This document shows positions 7,472-16,829 of a stretch of 28,080 bases of DNA, in pieces. Positions within the stretch are counted from its first letter, which is position 1, and each line of letters starts with the position of its first letter. Location of the stretch: assembly GCA_020832725.1 (NCBI GenBank), contig JAFIEC010000374.1, positions 1-28,080 on the forward strand, given 5' to 3'. Made by a program: the position numbers and the translations under genes. The notes under the pieces were generated by a model. That model was given only the letters and a program-made list of their open reading frames with translations, had not been told where the DNA came from and did no database searches. This DNA comes from Paracoccaceae bacterium (GTDB taxonomy: Bacteria > Pseudomonadota > Alphaproteobacteria > Rhodobacterales > Rhodobacteraceae).

Positions 7472-8643
7472 GCTGCAAGCCTTTCCAGCCATGGCCGAAG
7501 TTCCGGCTTCTGCTCCAGCCCGAAGCCCGGAGCGTCGGACGGGGAGACGCGCCCGTCCTCGAAGCGGCATTGCGGCGGATAGCCTCCGAAGGGCTGGAAC
7601 ACACCCGGATAGGCCTCGCATCCGCCCAGCCCCAGCGCCGTCACGATATGCAGGTTGATCAGGTGCCCGCCATGGGGCAGTGCCTGGGCCCGCCCGTGCC
7701 CCGCCGCCTCCATGTCGGCGATCATGGCGGCGTATTCCCCCAGCCCATAGCTGAGCCCGGCATCCATCTGGAAGACATCGCGCCCGGGGCGCATACCGCC
7801 AAAGGACAGCAGGTTGCGCACATCCTGCCGCGAGAACAGGTTCTCGCCGGTGGCGATCGTCGTGCGGGTGGTCGCGGTCAGCCGCGCGTTGGTGGCATAA
7901 TCCAGCGGATCGCAGATCTCTTCGAGCCAGCGCAGCCCGTAGCCGTCGAGGCGGGCTGCCCAGTGCAGCGCTTCCTCGCCCGCAAAGCGCCCGTTGGCGT
8001 CGACCGCCACCCTGCCCGGCGCGCCCATCACGGCGATCGAGCGTTCCACGCGCTCCAGATCCGTCGCCATTCCGGCGCCCCCGATCTTTATCTTCACCGC
8101 CGTGAAGCCGAGCGTGAGATATCCGCGCAATTCCTGCTCGAGCGAATCCATCCCGTTCGCGGCCTCGGCCGAAGCGTAATAACCCCCGGCGGCATAGACC
8201 GCGCAGCCCCGGGCGTGCGGCCGTGTCCCCAGCGCCCGGGAGATGGTCGTCCAGGCCGGCTCGTCGCCCAGCTTTGCGGCAAGATCCCAGGTCGCGAGTT
8301 ACAATGCCGCCACCGCCGAGGACCTGTCGCCATGCCCTCCGGGCTTTTCGTTGCGCATCGCTATGGCGCGCACCCGGGCGGGATCGGGTGCGCCGTTCTG
8401 CCCGCCCTCGAGGTCGGCGGGGTCGGCGGACAGGATGCGCGGGCCCAGCCGTTCCCGGATGAGCCCCGCCTGCGCGTATCGCCCGATGGAGTTGAATCCG
8501 GCACCGATGACGGGCTTGCCCGCGCGCATCTGGTCGGAGACCACGGCGACCAGCGAGACAGTGTGCTCCGAGAAGTCGACCAGCGCGTTGGCGGCCTCGC
8601 TTCTCAGCGGCACTGTCAATTCGCGGATCTCGGTGATCCTCAT
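7468..8643 (-). pseudogene. Enolase-superfamily acid dehydratase (tartrate dehydratase-like), interrupted by an in-frame TAA
   Basis: Read through, this frame encodes a complete 391-position protein of the mandelate racemase/muconate lactonizing group, but codon 115 is TAA (8301-8299). Before the stop come the capping domain (MRITEIRELTVPLRSEAANA) and ...SSAVAAL. After it, in the same frame, is LATWDLAAKLGDEPAW, the usual continuation. The barrel has the catalytic KIK (K184, K186), metal ligands D215, E241 and E267, D294 in MDAGLSYG, and H324 in LPHGGH. From memory, this Lys/His layout and numbering resemble D-tartrate dehydratase of the family, so a 2-hydroxy acid dehydratase is likely. There is no frameshift or deletion. 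It is the first gene of the operon and overlaps the next gene's start. Either a recent nonsense mutation or a base error would explain it. Confidence 0.85.
8299..8301 (-). other. In-frame TAA stop inside the dehydratase gene
   Basis: The minus strand reads GCA TTG TAA CTC GCG ACC TGG GAT here, that is A-L-stop-L-A-T-W-D. Relatives normally have an acidic residue at this position in an A-A-L-(D/E)-x-A-x-W-D helix, so a GAA-to-TAA change is the simplest origin. Both flanks are well-formed protein in the same frame. The downstream part has a possible restart only at the ATG at 8151, which would lack the capping domain and could not be active. Confidence 0.9.
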
Positions 8644-8694
8644 GGCCCCCCCCGGCCGATCCGGGTCTATTGCCCTCTGGGTCGGCGCAATGAT

Positions 8695-8723
8695 AGATGA
8701 ACACGTGTGCATTGCCCTGTCAA
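8695..8723 (-). promoter_or_regulatory. Candidate promoter of the TRAP/dehydratase operon
   Basis: On the minus strand a perfect TTGACA occupies 8723-8718. A 17-base spacer leads to TCATCT (8700-8695), a poor -10; a better-looking TATCAT lies further on but at too long a spacing. The operator palindrome fills the end of the spacer and the -10 area. The start codon is about 50 bases downstream. The -35 is convincing; the -10 is not. Confidence 0.4.
8697..8712. promoter_or_regulatory. Probable LacI-family operator (ATGAACAC-GTGTGCAT)
   Basis: This is a 16-base dyad centred on CG, with an 8-base perfect core ACACGTGT and only one mismatched pair in the full half-sites. LacI-family operators are typically even-length palindromes with a central CG. 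It lies between the divergent lacI-type gene and the TRAP operon. On the minus strand it falls just downstream of a TTGACA box, so binding would block transcription of the operon. Assignment to the neighbouring regulator is inference from position. Confidence 0.6.
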
Positions 8724-8800
8724 CGGCTCCGCGCCGGTGCTAGAGGATCGGGTGGGCCGGGTATGGCCAGTGTGTCGTGCGGATCAGCGGAGCGTTTGCG

Positions 8801-9850
8801 TTGGTGACGTTGAAGGACATCGGCCGGGCGCTGGGCCTGTCGCATGCGACCGTGTCGCGCGCTCTCGGAGGCTCCGATCTTGTCAATCCGGCCACGCGGG
8901 CGCGCGTCGTGCAGGCCGCCCGGGAGATGGGCTACAGCCCGGATCCCGCTGCCCGACTTCTGCGCGGGGCAGAGTCGAACCTCGTGGGGCTGGTCCTGCC
9001 GGATATCCGCAACAATTTCTATTCCCGCATCGCCAAGAGCGTCGCCAGCCTCGCGGCGGACCGGCAGTTGCAGGTCGTGCTCTCGATCACCGACGACGAC
9101 CCCGCACGGGAGGAGCGGCTGATCGCCGAGCTCGCCCGGGCGCGGGCGCGGGCCATCGTCATCACCCCCAGTGCCGGGCTGACAGGCCGCGCGGTGGAGC
9201 TTCTGTCGGGGCTTTCCGTGGTGCAGATGGTGCGCGCGCATCCCGCGCTTGTGGCCGATCTTGTCGCCGCTGACGATCGGGAGGGCGTGGCGTCGGCCAC
9301 GATGCATCTGGTGGGCCTCGGCCTGCGCCGGATTGTCTATCTCGGGGGCGACGCCTCGACACTTTCCACTGGCCGCGAGCGCGTGGCCGGGTATCGTGCC
9401 GCCATGGATGCAGCCGGTCTTGCCTCGAATGCGCGCGCGGTTCTGGGCCCGCCACAGCCCGGCTTTGGCCGCGCTGCCACCGCCCGGCTTCTGCAGGAGG
9501 AGCCGCGGCCCGAAGCCATCGTGCTCGGCTCGTCGCAACTGGTCACCGGGTTCCTCGAGGCCGCCGCTGCGGCCTTCCTGTCGGTGCCGCGGGATATGGC
9601 CTTCACCGGATATGACGATCCCGACTGGTTCGCGCTCTGGGGGCCGGGGATATCCACCGTCGAGCTTCCCTCGGATGCGATCGCCCGGGCCGTCGTGGCC
9701 TTCGCCGCCGGCGACGACCCGACTGCGGGAGCCGCGCGGGTCGATGGCGACAGCGGCGATTGCCGCCGCATCTTTCACGCCACCGGATTCTGTCCGCGAG
9801 GCAGTACCGGCACCACCGATGACAACAATACAACGGGAAAAACAGCATGA
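8801..9850 (+). CDS. LacI family transcriptional regulator
   Basis: This is a DNA-binding repressor with an N-terminal helix-turn-helix (TLKDIGRALGLSHATVSRAL) and hinge helix (PAARLLRG), followed by a periplasmic-binding-protein-like ligand domain beginning LVGLVLPDIRNNFYSRIAKS. The frame is open from a GTG at 8777, but I place the start at the TTG at 8801 (alternatively the GTG at 8804). GGAG at 8789-8792 is correctly spaced for it, and LacI proteins usually begin immediately before the TLKDIA-type helix. That gives about 349 residues. The ligand domain ends around GYDDPDWFALWGPGISTVEL; the last 35 residues look disordered. It is divergent from the TRAP operon and is its probable repressor, with the imported acid or a metabolite as inducer (inference). 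Its stop overlaps the next gene's start. Confidence 0.9.
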   Translation: MVTLKDIGRALGLSHATVSRALGGSDLVNPATRARVVQAAREMGYSPDPAARLLRGAESNLVGLVLPDIRNNFYSRIAKSVASLAADRQLQVVLSITDDDPAREERLIAELARARARAIVITPSAGLTGRAVELLSGLSVVQMVRAHPALVADLVAADDREGVASATMHLVGLGLRRIVYLGGDASTLSTGRERVAGYRAAMDAAGLASNARAVLGPPQPGFGRAATARLLQEEPRPEAIVLGSSQLVTGFLEAAAAAFLSVPRDMAFTGYDDPDWFALWGPGISTVELPSDAIARAVVAFAAGDDPTAGAARVDGDSGDCRRIFHATGFCPRGSTGTTDDNNTTGKTA

Positions 9851-10410
9851 CCCTTCTTGCCCTGGCCGCATCAAGCCGCGACGGCTCCCTCAACGCGGCG
9901 CTGATGGAGGTGATCCTTGCAGAGCTGGGTGATGTCTTTCCCCGCCCCGATCGCGTGGACTACGCGATCTTCGAGGAGACGCCGCAATATTCGGCCCGGC
10001 TGGAGCAGCACAGCGGTGTGCCCGAGACCATGCAACAGCTTGCCCGCCGCGTGGCGGAGGCCCGGGCGCTGCTTCTGGTGACGCCGGAATACAATCACGG
10101 CATCCCCGGCAGCTTCAAGAACGGGATCGACTGGCTGAGCCGGGTCTCGGTGACCCTGCTTGCGCGCAAGCCGGTGCTGATCGCGGGTGCGTCTGCCGCG
10201 CCCGTGGGGGCGTGGCGCGGGATGCGGGCCCTGCGCCCGTCGGTGGAGTTGCTGGGCGGGCTGACCGTGCCCTACATGATCTCGATCGGGGGGGTGACCT
10301 CGCGCGCGGCAATCGAGGAGCGCTTTACCGACCCCGCCGCACGCCCCCGTATCGCCGCTGCTCTCTCCACATTCCGCCACCTCTGCACCCTGCCTGCGGA
10401 ACCGGGCTGA
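9847..10410 (+). CDS. NADPH-dependent FMN reductase family protein
   Basis: This 187-residue flavodoxin-like protein reduces FMN, quinones or similar acceptors with NAD(P)H in characterised relatives. The N-terminal LALAASSRDGSLNAALMEV is the phosphate-binding loop of the flavin site. The signature TPEYNHGIPGSFKNGIDWLS sits at about residues 79-98, exactly as in the family. Its ATG overlaps the stop of the lacI-type gene (ATGA), so the two are probably co-transcribed and translationally coupled. Whether it serves the acid catabolic pathway across the divergent promoter is unknown. Confidence 0.9.
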   Translation: MTLLALAASSRDGSLNAALMEVILAELGDVFPRPDRVDYAIFEETPQYSARLEQHSGVPETMQQLARRVAEARALLLVTPEYNHGIPGSFKNGIDWLSRVSVTLLARKPVLIAGASAAPVGAWRGMRALRPSVELLGGLTVPYMISIGGVTSRAAIEERFTDPAARPRIAAALSTFRHLCTLPAEPG

Positions 10411-10460
10411 CGCGGGGCGACATGCGCGTCCGGTCATGCATGTGCCGGGCCGGGGTGCAT

Positions 10461-10478
10461 CCCGGTGAGCTCACCCGG
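10461..10478. promoter_or_regulatory. Dyad element upstream of the acyl-CoA ligase operon
   Basis: An 18-base sequence with 16 of 18 positions symmetric, built on a perfect 12-base palindrome GGTGAGCTCACC. It lies about 120 bases before the ligase start in a 190-base gap that otherwise shows only a moderately AT-rich patch (CATACAAATTG, 10507-10517) that could be a -10. It could be the operator of a TetR- or GntR-type regulator, which is not encoded next to it. Confidence 0.35.
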
Positions 10479-10600
10479 TGTTGTGCTGCGGCGCAATCGG
10501 CTTCAGCATACAAATTGTGGCGAGGGGCAGGTTTTGGCGATATGCCTGCGTCCTGGCATTGTCGAACGGGGCTGCTGTCGTGGCGGCCGGGAGGGGCGTC

Positions 10601-12343
10601 GTGACCACCATGAAGGAGCCGGACCGGCCCTGGATCGAGAGCTACGGCTCCACGATCGCGGCGGAACTGCCGCCGCGCAGGCATGCCAGCCTTGCCGAGC
10701 TGGTCCACGCCACCAGCATGGCGCATGCGGGCAGGACCGCCTTTACCTGCGTGGTGCCCAACGGGATGAACGGCAGCCTGAGCTTTGCCCGCCTCGGCAC
10801 GCTGTCGGACGATTTCGCGGCCTTCCTGCACCATATTTGCGAATTGCGGCAGGGTGCGCGGGTGGCGGTGCAATTGCCCAATGGGCTGGCCTATCCGGTT
10901 GCGGCCTTCGGTGTGCTCAAGGCCGGGGGGGTGCTGGTGAATACCAACCCGCTCTATACCCCGTCCGAGATGATCCACCAGCTTGCGGATTCCGGCGCCG
11001 AAGTTCTGGTGATCTGCGACATGTTCGCCGACAAGCTGGCCGAAGTGATCCCGCAGACGAGCATCCGCACCGTGGTTCTGGCCGGGGTGCCCGAGTTCTT
11101 TCCGGCCATCCCCGAAACCATCGTCCGCGGCGTGCAGAAGGTCTGGAGCCGGACCCTGCCGCCGGTGCCGCCGCTGAAGGTGCCGGTGCTGCGCCTGCGC
11201 GAGGCCCTGGCCAAGGGCCGGGCGGCCGGGGTCGACACGGAGGCGCTCTGGAAAGGTCTGCGGCCCGATGATCTGGCCCTGCTGCAATATACGGGCGGAA
11301 CCACCGGCGTGGCCAAGGGGGCGATGCTGAGCCATGGCAACATACTGGCCAATCTCGATCAGGTCCTGGCCATGGGCCGGGCGCGCATGTCGGGACGGGA
11401 TTGCGTCCTGACCGCCCTGCCGCTCTATCACATATTCGCCTTCACGGTGAACCTGATGGCCTTCTACAGCGCGGGGGCGCGGAACATCCTGGTCCCCTCG
11501 CCACGCCCCGTTCAGAACATCCAGCGCGCCATCGAGAACTATCCCATCAGCTGGGTCACCGGGGTCAATGCGCTGTTCAACGGGCTGATGAACGAGGAAT
11601 GGTTCTCGGCCTTCCCGCCCAAACATCTGGTAGCCGCCATCGCGGGGGGCACGGCGCTGCACCGCTCGGTGGCGACGCGCTGGACATTGATGACGGGCAC
11701 TCCCATCGCCGAGGGATACGGGCTGACGGAATCAGCGCCCCTCGTCAGTTGCAACCCGCTGTCCGACGCGGCCCGCCCCGGCAGCATCGGCATCCCCGTG
11801 CCGGGCACGGATGTGGCGCTGGTCGATGACGAGGGTGCCGCGGTGCCGCAGGGAGAACCGGGCGAGCTGATCGTGAAGGGCCCACAGGTCATGCAGGGCT
11901 ACTGGAAGCGGCCCGAGGATACGGCGGCGACGATCCGCAACGGCTGGCTCTTTACCGGAGACGTGGCGGTCATGGAGGAGGGCGGCTTCCTGCGGATCGT
12001 GGACCGCAAGAAGGACATCATTCTCGTCTCCGGATTCAACGTCTATCCGAACGAGCTGGAGGATTGCCTGGCGATGCTTCCCGAGGTGCTCGAGTCGGTG
12101 GTTGTCGGTGTGCCCGACCTCGCGACGGGCGAGGCGGTGCGGGCCTATGTGGTGCCCAACCCCGACGCTGCGGGCACACTGAGCCGCGAGGCGATCATCG
12201 CCCATTGCCGCAAGCACCTGACCGGCTACAAGGTGCCGAAATCGGTGATCATCCGCGACGAGCTGCCCAAGTCGCCCATCGGAAAGATCCTCCGCAAGGA
12301 TCTGAAGGCCGAGGTAAAGGCCGAATTCGCAGGGAAAACCTGA
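10601..12343 (+). CDS. Long-chain fatty acid-CoA ligase (FadD-like AMP-binding enzyme)
   Basis: This acyl-CoA synthetase activates a carboxylic acid with ATP and CoA through an acyl-adenylate. The adenylate-forming motifs appear in order: LLQYTGGTTGVAKGAMLSHG (P-loop, near residue 229), then ALPLYHIFAF, EGYGLTESAP, GWLFTGDVAV, DRKKDIILVSGFNVYPNE, and the catalytic lysine in KSPIGKILRKDL at the C-terminus. The frame is open upstream to 10478, but the early residues do not resemble the family. I chose the GTG at 10601 because GGGAGG at 10589-10594 is well placed; the ATG at 10610 is the alternative. Length is about 580 residues. The substrate chain length is not certain: the overall pattern is FadD-like. 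The stop is one base from the start of the symporter gene. Confidence 0.9.
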   Translation: MTTMKEPDRPWIESYGSTIAAELPPRRHASLAELVHATSMAHAGRTAFTCVVPNGMNGSLSFARLGTLSDDFAAFLHHICELRQGARVAVQLPNGLAYPVAAFGVLKAGGVLVNTNPLYTPSEMIHQLADSGAEVLVICDMFADKLAEVIPQTSIRTVVLAGVPEFFPAIPETIVRGVQKVWSRTLPPVPPLKVPVLRLREALAKGRAAGVDTEALWKGLRPDDLALLQYTGGTTGVAKGAMLSHGNILANLDQVLAMGRARMSGRDCVLTALPLYHIFAFTVNLMAFYSAGARNILVPSPRPVQNIQRAIENYPISWVTGVNALFNGLMNEEWFSAFPPKHLVAAIAGGTALHRSVATRWTLMTGTPIAEGYGLTESAPLVSCNPLSDAARPGSIGIPVPGTDVALVDDEGAAVPQGEPGELIVKGPQVMQGYWKRPEDTAATIRNGWLFTGDVAVMEEGGFLRIVDRKKDIILVSGFNVYPNELEDCLAMLPEVLESVVVGVPDLATGEAVRAYVVPNPDAAGTLSREAIIAHCRKHLTGYKVPKSVIIRDELPKSPIGKILRKDLKAEVKAEFAGKT

Positions 12344-12344
12344 G

Positions 12345-13247
12345 ATGCTGACCGAGCTGGAAACCACCCTTCTGGGGGTGATGATGATGATCATCATGCT
12401 GGGAATGGGTGCCAGCATGACCCCGCGCGACTTTCTGATCGCGTTCCGCAAACCCCGCGGCATATTGGTGGGCCTGTTGTCGCAATTCGCGGTGATGCCC
12501 TTTCTCGCCTATCTTCTTGCAACGCTTCTTGGCCTGCCGGCCCCGCTGGTGGTGGGGCTCATCCTCATCGGATGCATGCCGGGCGGCACCACCTCCAACA
12601 TCTTCACCTATTTCAGCAAGGGCGTGCTGGCCCTGTCGATCATGATGACCACGGTCTCGACCATGGTGGCGGTGGTCATGGTTCCGGCACTGCTGGCCTT
12701 CTACAGCGGGCTGGCGGGCGTGGGGGGCGAGTATGTGATCCCGCCCGGCGATGTCGCGCAGATCCTGGCCGTGCTGCTGGTGCCGACGCTGCTGGGCATG
12801 ATCCTGCGCAAGCTCAACCCCAACATCGGTGCCACGATCGAGCTGATCGGCTCGCTGATGGGTGTTGTGGTCATCCTGTTCCTGATCGCAAGCTGGGTGC
12901 CGAGAAACTACCGGCTTCTGATGGAGACCGAGGCAGCGGTCTATGCCGCAACCATCGGCATCGGGCTGGCCGGGATGCTGTTCGGCTATTGGGTCGCGCG
13001 GGGGCTGGGGCAGGATCGCAACAGGTCGCGCACCATCAGCCTCGAGACCGGCATCCAGAACGGGCCGCTTGCCGTTCTCGTGGTCACGCTCAGCTTTACG
13101 GCAGCGCAGCAGCAGGCGGTGTTGCTGATCCCGCTTCTCTATTCGCTGTTCATCGTGCTGACATCGACGATCATCACGCTCTGGTATCGGAATAGCGCCA
13201 CCCGCGAAGCCCTGGCCCGGGACGCCGCCAAGATCGAGCCTGCCTGA
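12345..13247 (+). CDS. Bile acid:sodium symporter (BASS) family permease
   Basis: This is a 300-residue membrane protein with eight to nine hydrophobic helices and no signal peptide. The family hallmarks are MLGMGASMTPRDF near the N-terminus, then GCMPGGTTSNIFTYFSKG (the crossover region that forms the sodium sites) and the later ETGIQNGPLAVLVV. BASS proteins use the sodium gradient to import bile acids, pantoate, pyruvate and other organic anions. The gene begins one base after the ligase stop (TGA-g-ATG), which implies tight coupling. A permease for the acid that the ligase then activates is the natural reading, but this is inference. Confidence 0.92.
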   Translation: MLTELETTLLGVMMMIIMLGMGASMTPRDFLIAFRKPRGILVGLLSQFAVMPFLAYLLATLLGLPAPLVVGLILIGCMPGGTTSNIFTYFSKGVLALSIMMTTVSTMVAVVMVPALLAFYSGLAGVGGEYVIPPGDVAQILAVLLVPTLLGMILRKLNPNIGATIELIGSLMGVVVILFLIASWVPRNYRLLMETEAAVYAATIGIGLAGMLFGYWVARGLGQDRNRSRTISLETGIQNGPLAVLVVTLSFTAAQQQAVLLIPLLYSLFIVLTSTIITLWYRNSATREALARDAAKIEPA

Positions 13248-13321
13248 GGAACGGGCAGGCCGCCAGGTCGCTGCACGGCGGGTCCGGGGCCAGGAGCGCG
13301 ATCGCGGGGGCCGGTGAGCAT

Positions 13322-13353
13322 GGCGGGGCCCGCGACGGCTTGCGGGCCCCGCC
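13322..13353. terminator. Strong bidirectional hairpin terminator between convergent genes
   Basis: A perfect 12-base stem (GGCGGGGCCCGC with its complement) encloses an 8-base loop. It lies 74 bases after the symporter stop and only six bases after the methyltransferase stop on the other strand, so it can end both transcripts. No proper T-run follows on either strand, only TTCC on the plus strand, so efficiency rests on the very GC-rich stem. Confidence 0.75.
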
Positions 13354-13359
13354 TTCCGC

Positions 13360-15039
<1,680 letters not shown>

Positions 15040-15290
15040 GGTCCTCTCCCTGTGACATCCGGGGCGGCAGAGCACGAGCACAAAAGCAGATCATGCCCCC
15101 TGTGACAGGTGCACACCCCGGCGTTCTGTATCGCGTCTCCATCCAGCCCCTCATGGGGCACCGGCCTCTATCGGCCGGTCAGCATCGCGCAGGATGGTGT
15201 CTGTCTTGAAGCAACGCGCGACACGTGACGGGGCCCGGGATCGGGCGCGCCGTCGGGGGGACAATACGGACAGGCCGGGTGGCGGCGCAA
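15040..15290 (-). promoter_or_regulatory. Candidate promoter and structured leader of the betaine-synthesis gene
   Basis: On the minus strand TTGCGC (15290-15285) and TATTGT (15266-15261) are 18 bases apart, a plausible promoter that would give a leader of a little over 200 bases. The leader holds two adjacent hairpins: ACCGGCC/GGCCGGT with a six-base loop (15160-15179), and GCCCC/GGGGC around TCAT (15146-15159). A short out-of-frame reading frame starts at 15154 and runs across the gene's start. I recognise no known riboswitch. The promoter is a guess; the hairpins are seen directly. Confidence 0.35.
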
Positions 15291-15571
15291 GTCCCTGCAC
15301 GCCTGAATTCCATGACCAGGCGCAAGAATGCTCTGCAAGCATCTGATAAGATGTTATTATTACTGCTCGCGCAGCCGTTCCGTTTTCCGCGCCGGGATCA
15401 ATGTTCCGGGCTCTGCGGGCCGATGGCCACGCAGCGCGCCTCTGCATGCGCGGATGCAGGGCGGGCCGACAAGGCCCCCGCGTTCATTGCACGGTGGCAG
15501 CACTGGGCGATGCCGCCACCCGAAACGGCCGACCGACAGCGCCGCGCCGCCCCCCCTTCGGATCGCGGCGT
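15291..15571. other. Intergenic stretch with AT-rich dyad and weak terminator
   Basis: No gene is supported here. Two things stand out. At 15340-15353 the AT-rich CATCT-GATA-AGATG is a perfect 5-base inverted repeat beside TTATTATTACT, about 50 bases upstream of the candidate promoter of the methyltransferase gene. At 15493-15520 GGTGGCAGCA/TGCCGCCACC can form a 10-base stem with one G-U-type mismatch and an 8-base loop, about 50 bases past the CoA-transferase stop. It may end that operon. Confidence 0.4.
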
Positions 15572-16774
15572 TCAGATGATCCCCGCCCGGCGCAGCCTGT
15601 CGATTTCCGCAGGCGCAAGCCCTGCACCCTCCAGCACCATAGCGGTATCGGCACCAAGCTCCGGGGCGGATCTGCATGCCGTTCTCGGCTGTCCGTCTGT
15701 CTTGAAGCCCAGGGTGGGGACGTGGACCGGCATGTCCAGACCGTCGACCGCCATGGCCGTCGTCAGGCAACGTTCCGCGATCTGGGGATGGGCCAGGATC
15801 TCGTCGAGAGAGCGGATGCGACCGGCCGGGACCGCCGCTGCCGCAAGGAGCTCTTCCCATGCGTCCGCGCTGCGGGTACGAAAGGTCTCATCCAGCGTCT
15901 CGCGCAGGCTGCGCCAGTTCTCCGCCCGGCTCGTGCCCGATTTCCAGCGCACATCCTCAAGGATGTCGTCTCGCCCGATCGCGCGGCACAGGCTCTCGAA
16001 CTGGCGGTCGTGGTTGGCGGCAAGCATCAGGGTTCCGTCGGCGGTCTCGAATGCGCCCGATGAGGGACTGGCGCTCCAGGCCTCGTTGCCGTTCTGCACG
16101 GGTTGCCACCCGGTGGTCAGGTGCTGGCTGACCAGCGAGGACATCAGGATCAGCGCCGTGTCCAGCATGGCGACATCGATCTGGACCCCGGCGCCGCTGC
16201 GCTCGACCTGCCGCAGCGCCGCCATGACGGCCATGGCCGCATTCATCCCGGTTGCATAGTCGATATAGGGCGCGCCCACCTTCACCGGCCCGTCGCCCGG
16301 CTTTCCGGTGGTCAGCATGATGCCGCACATTCCCTGGACAACATGGTCATAGGCCGGGCGGCCCTTCATCGGACCGTCCTGGCCAAAGGCGGAGATCGAG
16401 CAATAGACAAGGCGCGGGTTGATCGCGCTCAGGGCGGCCCAGCCAAGGCCAAGGCGCTCTGCCACGCCAGGCTTGAAATTCTCGACGAACACATCGGCGG
16501 AGGCGACAAGCCTGCGCATGATCTCGAGGCCCTCGGGAGACTTGAGATCGACCGTGACCGACTTCTTGTCGCAATTGTGGGCCACATAGCCCAGTGCCAT
16601 CCCCCGTGCGGACAGCTCCGGGATCGGGCCGCCGCGCCGGGTCCAGTCGCCTTCTCCGGGCTTCTCGATCTTGATCACTTCGGCGCCCATGAGGGCAAGC
16701 TGATAGGTTGCGAAGGGGCCAGCCAGAACCTGGCTGAGGTCGATCACGCGGATGCCTTCAAGCGGCTGAAACAT
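15572..16774 (-). CDS. CaiB/BaiF family (class III) CoA-transferase
   Basis: Family III CoA-transferases move CoA between carboxylic acids, for example from succinyl-CoA to an imported acid. The 400-residue product begins MFQPLEGIRVIDLSQVLAGP, the family's N-terminal strand and helix, followed by LMGAEVIKIEKPGEGDWTR, HNCDKKSVTVDLKSPEG, VFVENFKPGVAERLGL and CSISAFGQDGP, all characteristic. The ATG at 16774-16772 is preceded by AGGAG. The frame is open further upstream, but that part overlaps the tctC end and is not family-like. It follows tctC by 55 bases across a perfect hairpin. Co-location with TctABC suggests CoA activation of the imported carboxylate, perhaps a C4 to C6 acid; the exact substrate is unknown. 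Confidence 0.92.
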   Translation of the reverse strand: MFQPLEGIRVIDLSQVLAGPFATYQLALMGAEVIKIEKPGEGDWTRRGGPIPELSARGMALGYVAHNCDKKSVTVDLKSPEGLEIMRRLVASADVFVENFKPGVAERLGLGWAALSAINPRLVYCSISAFGQDGPMKGRPAYDHVVQGMCGIMLTTGKPGDGPVKVGAPYIDYATGMNAAMAVMAALRQVERSGAGVQIDVAMLDTALILMSSLVSQHLTTGWQPVQNGNEAWSASPSSGAFETADGTLMLAANHDRQFESLCRAIGRDDILEDVRWKSGTSRAENWRSLRETLDETFRTRSADAWEELLAAAAVPAGRIRSLDEILAHPQIAERCLTTAMAVDGLDMPVHVPTLGFKTDGQPRTACRSAPELGADTAMVLEGAGLAPAEIDRLRRAGII

Positions 16775-16798
16775 GTCACTCTCCTGCTCGTTCCGGGG

Positions 16799-16822
16799 GC
16801 CGGAGGGGCTGCCCCCTCCGGC
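16799..16822 (-). terminator. Intercistronic hairpin between tctC and the CoA-transferase gene
   Basis: A perfect 10-base stem (GCCGGAGGGG with its complement) and a 4-base loop begin eight bases after the tctC stop on the minus strand. There is no T-run, and the next gene starts 25 bases further on with its own AGGAG. It may act as a partial terminator or as a 3' stabiliser that sets the expression of the transport genes above that of the enzyme. Confidence 0.55.
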
Positions 16823-16829
16823 AGTATCT

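Noticed and set aside
7468..8151. The downstream part of the dehydratase as a separate functional gene starting at 8151
   Set aside because: It lacks the capping domain that specifies substrate and closes the active site in this superfamily, and it has no ribosome binding site.
15340..15353. The CATCT-GATA-AGATG repeat as a phage attachment site or IS terminal repeat
   Set aside because: No second copy, integrase or transposase gene is seen in the window.
15151..15447. A 98-codon minus-strand frame upstream of the betaine-synthesis gene
   Set aside because: No ribosome binding site, arginine-rich composition and no recognisable motif; it also overlaps the hairpin leader.
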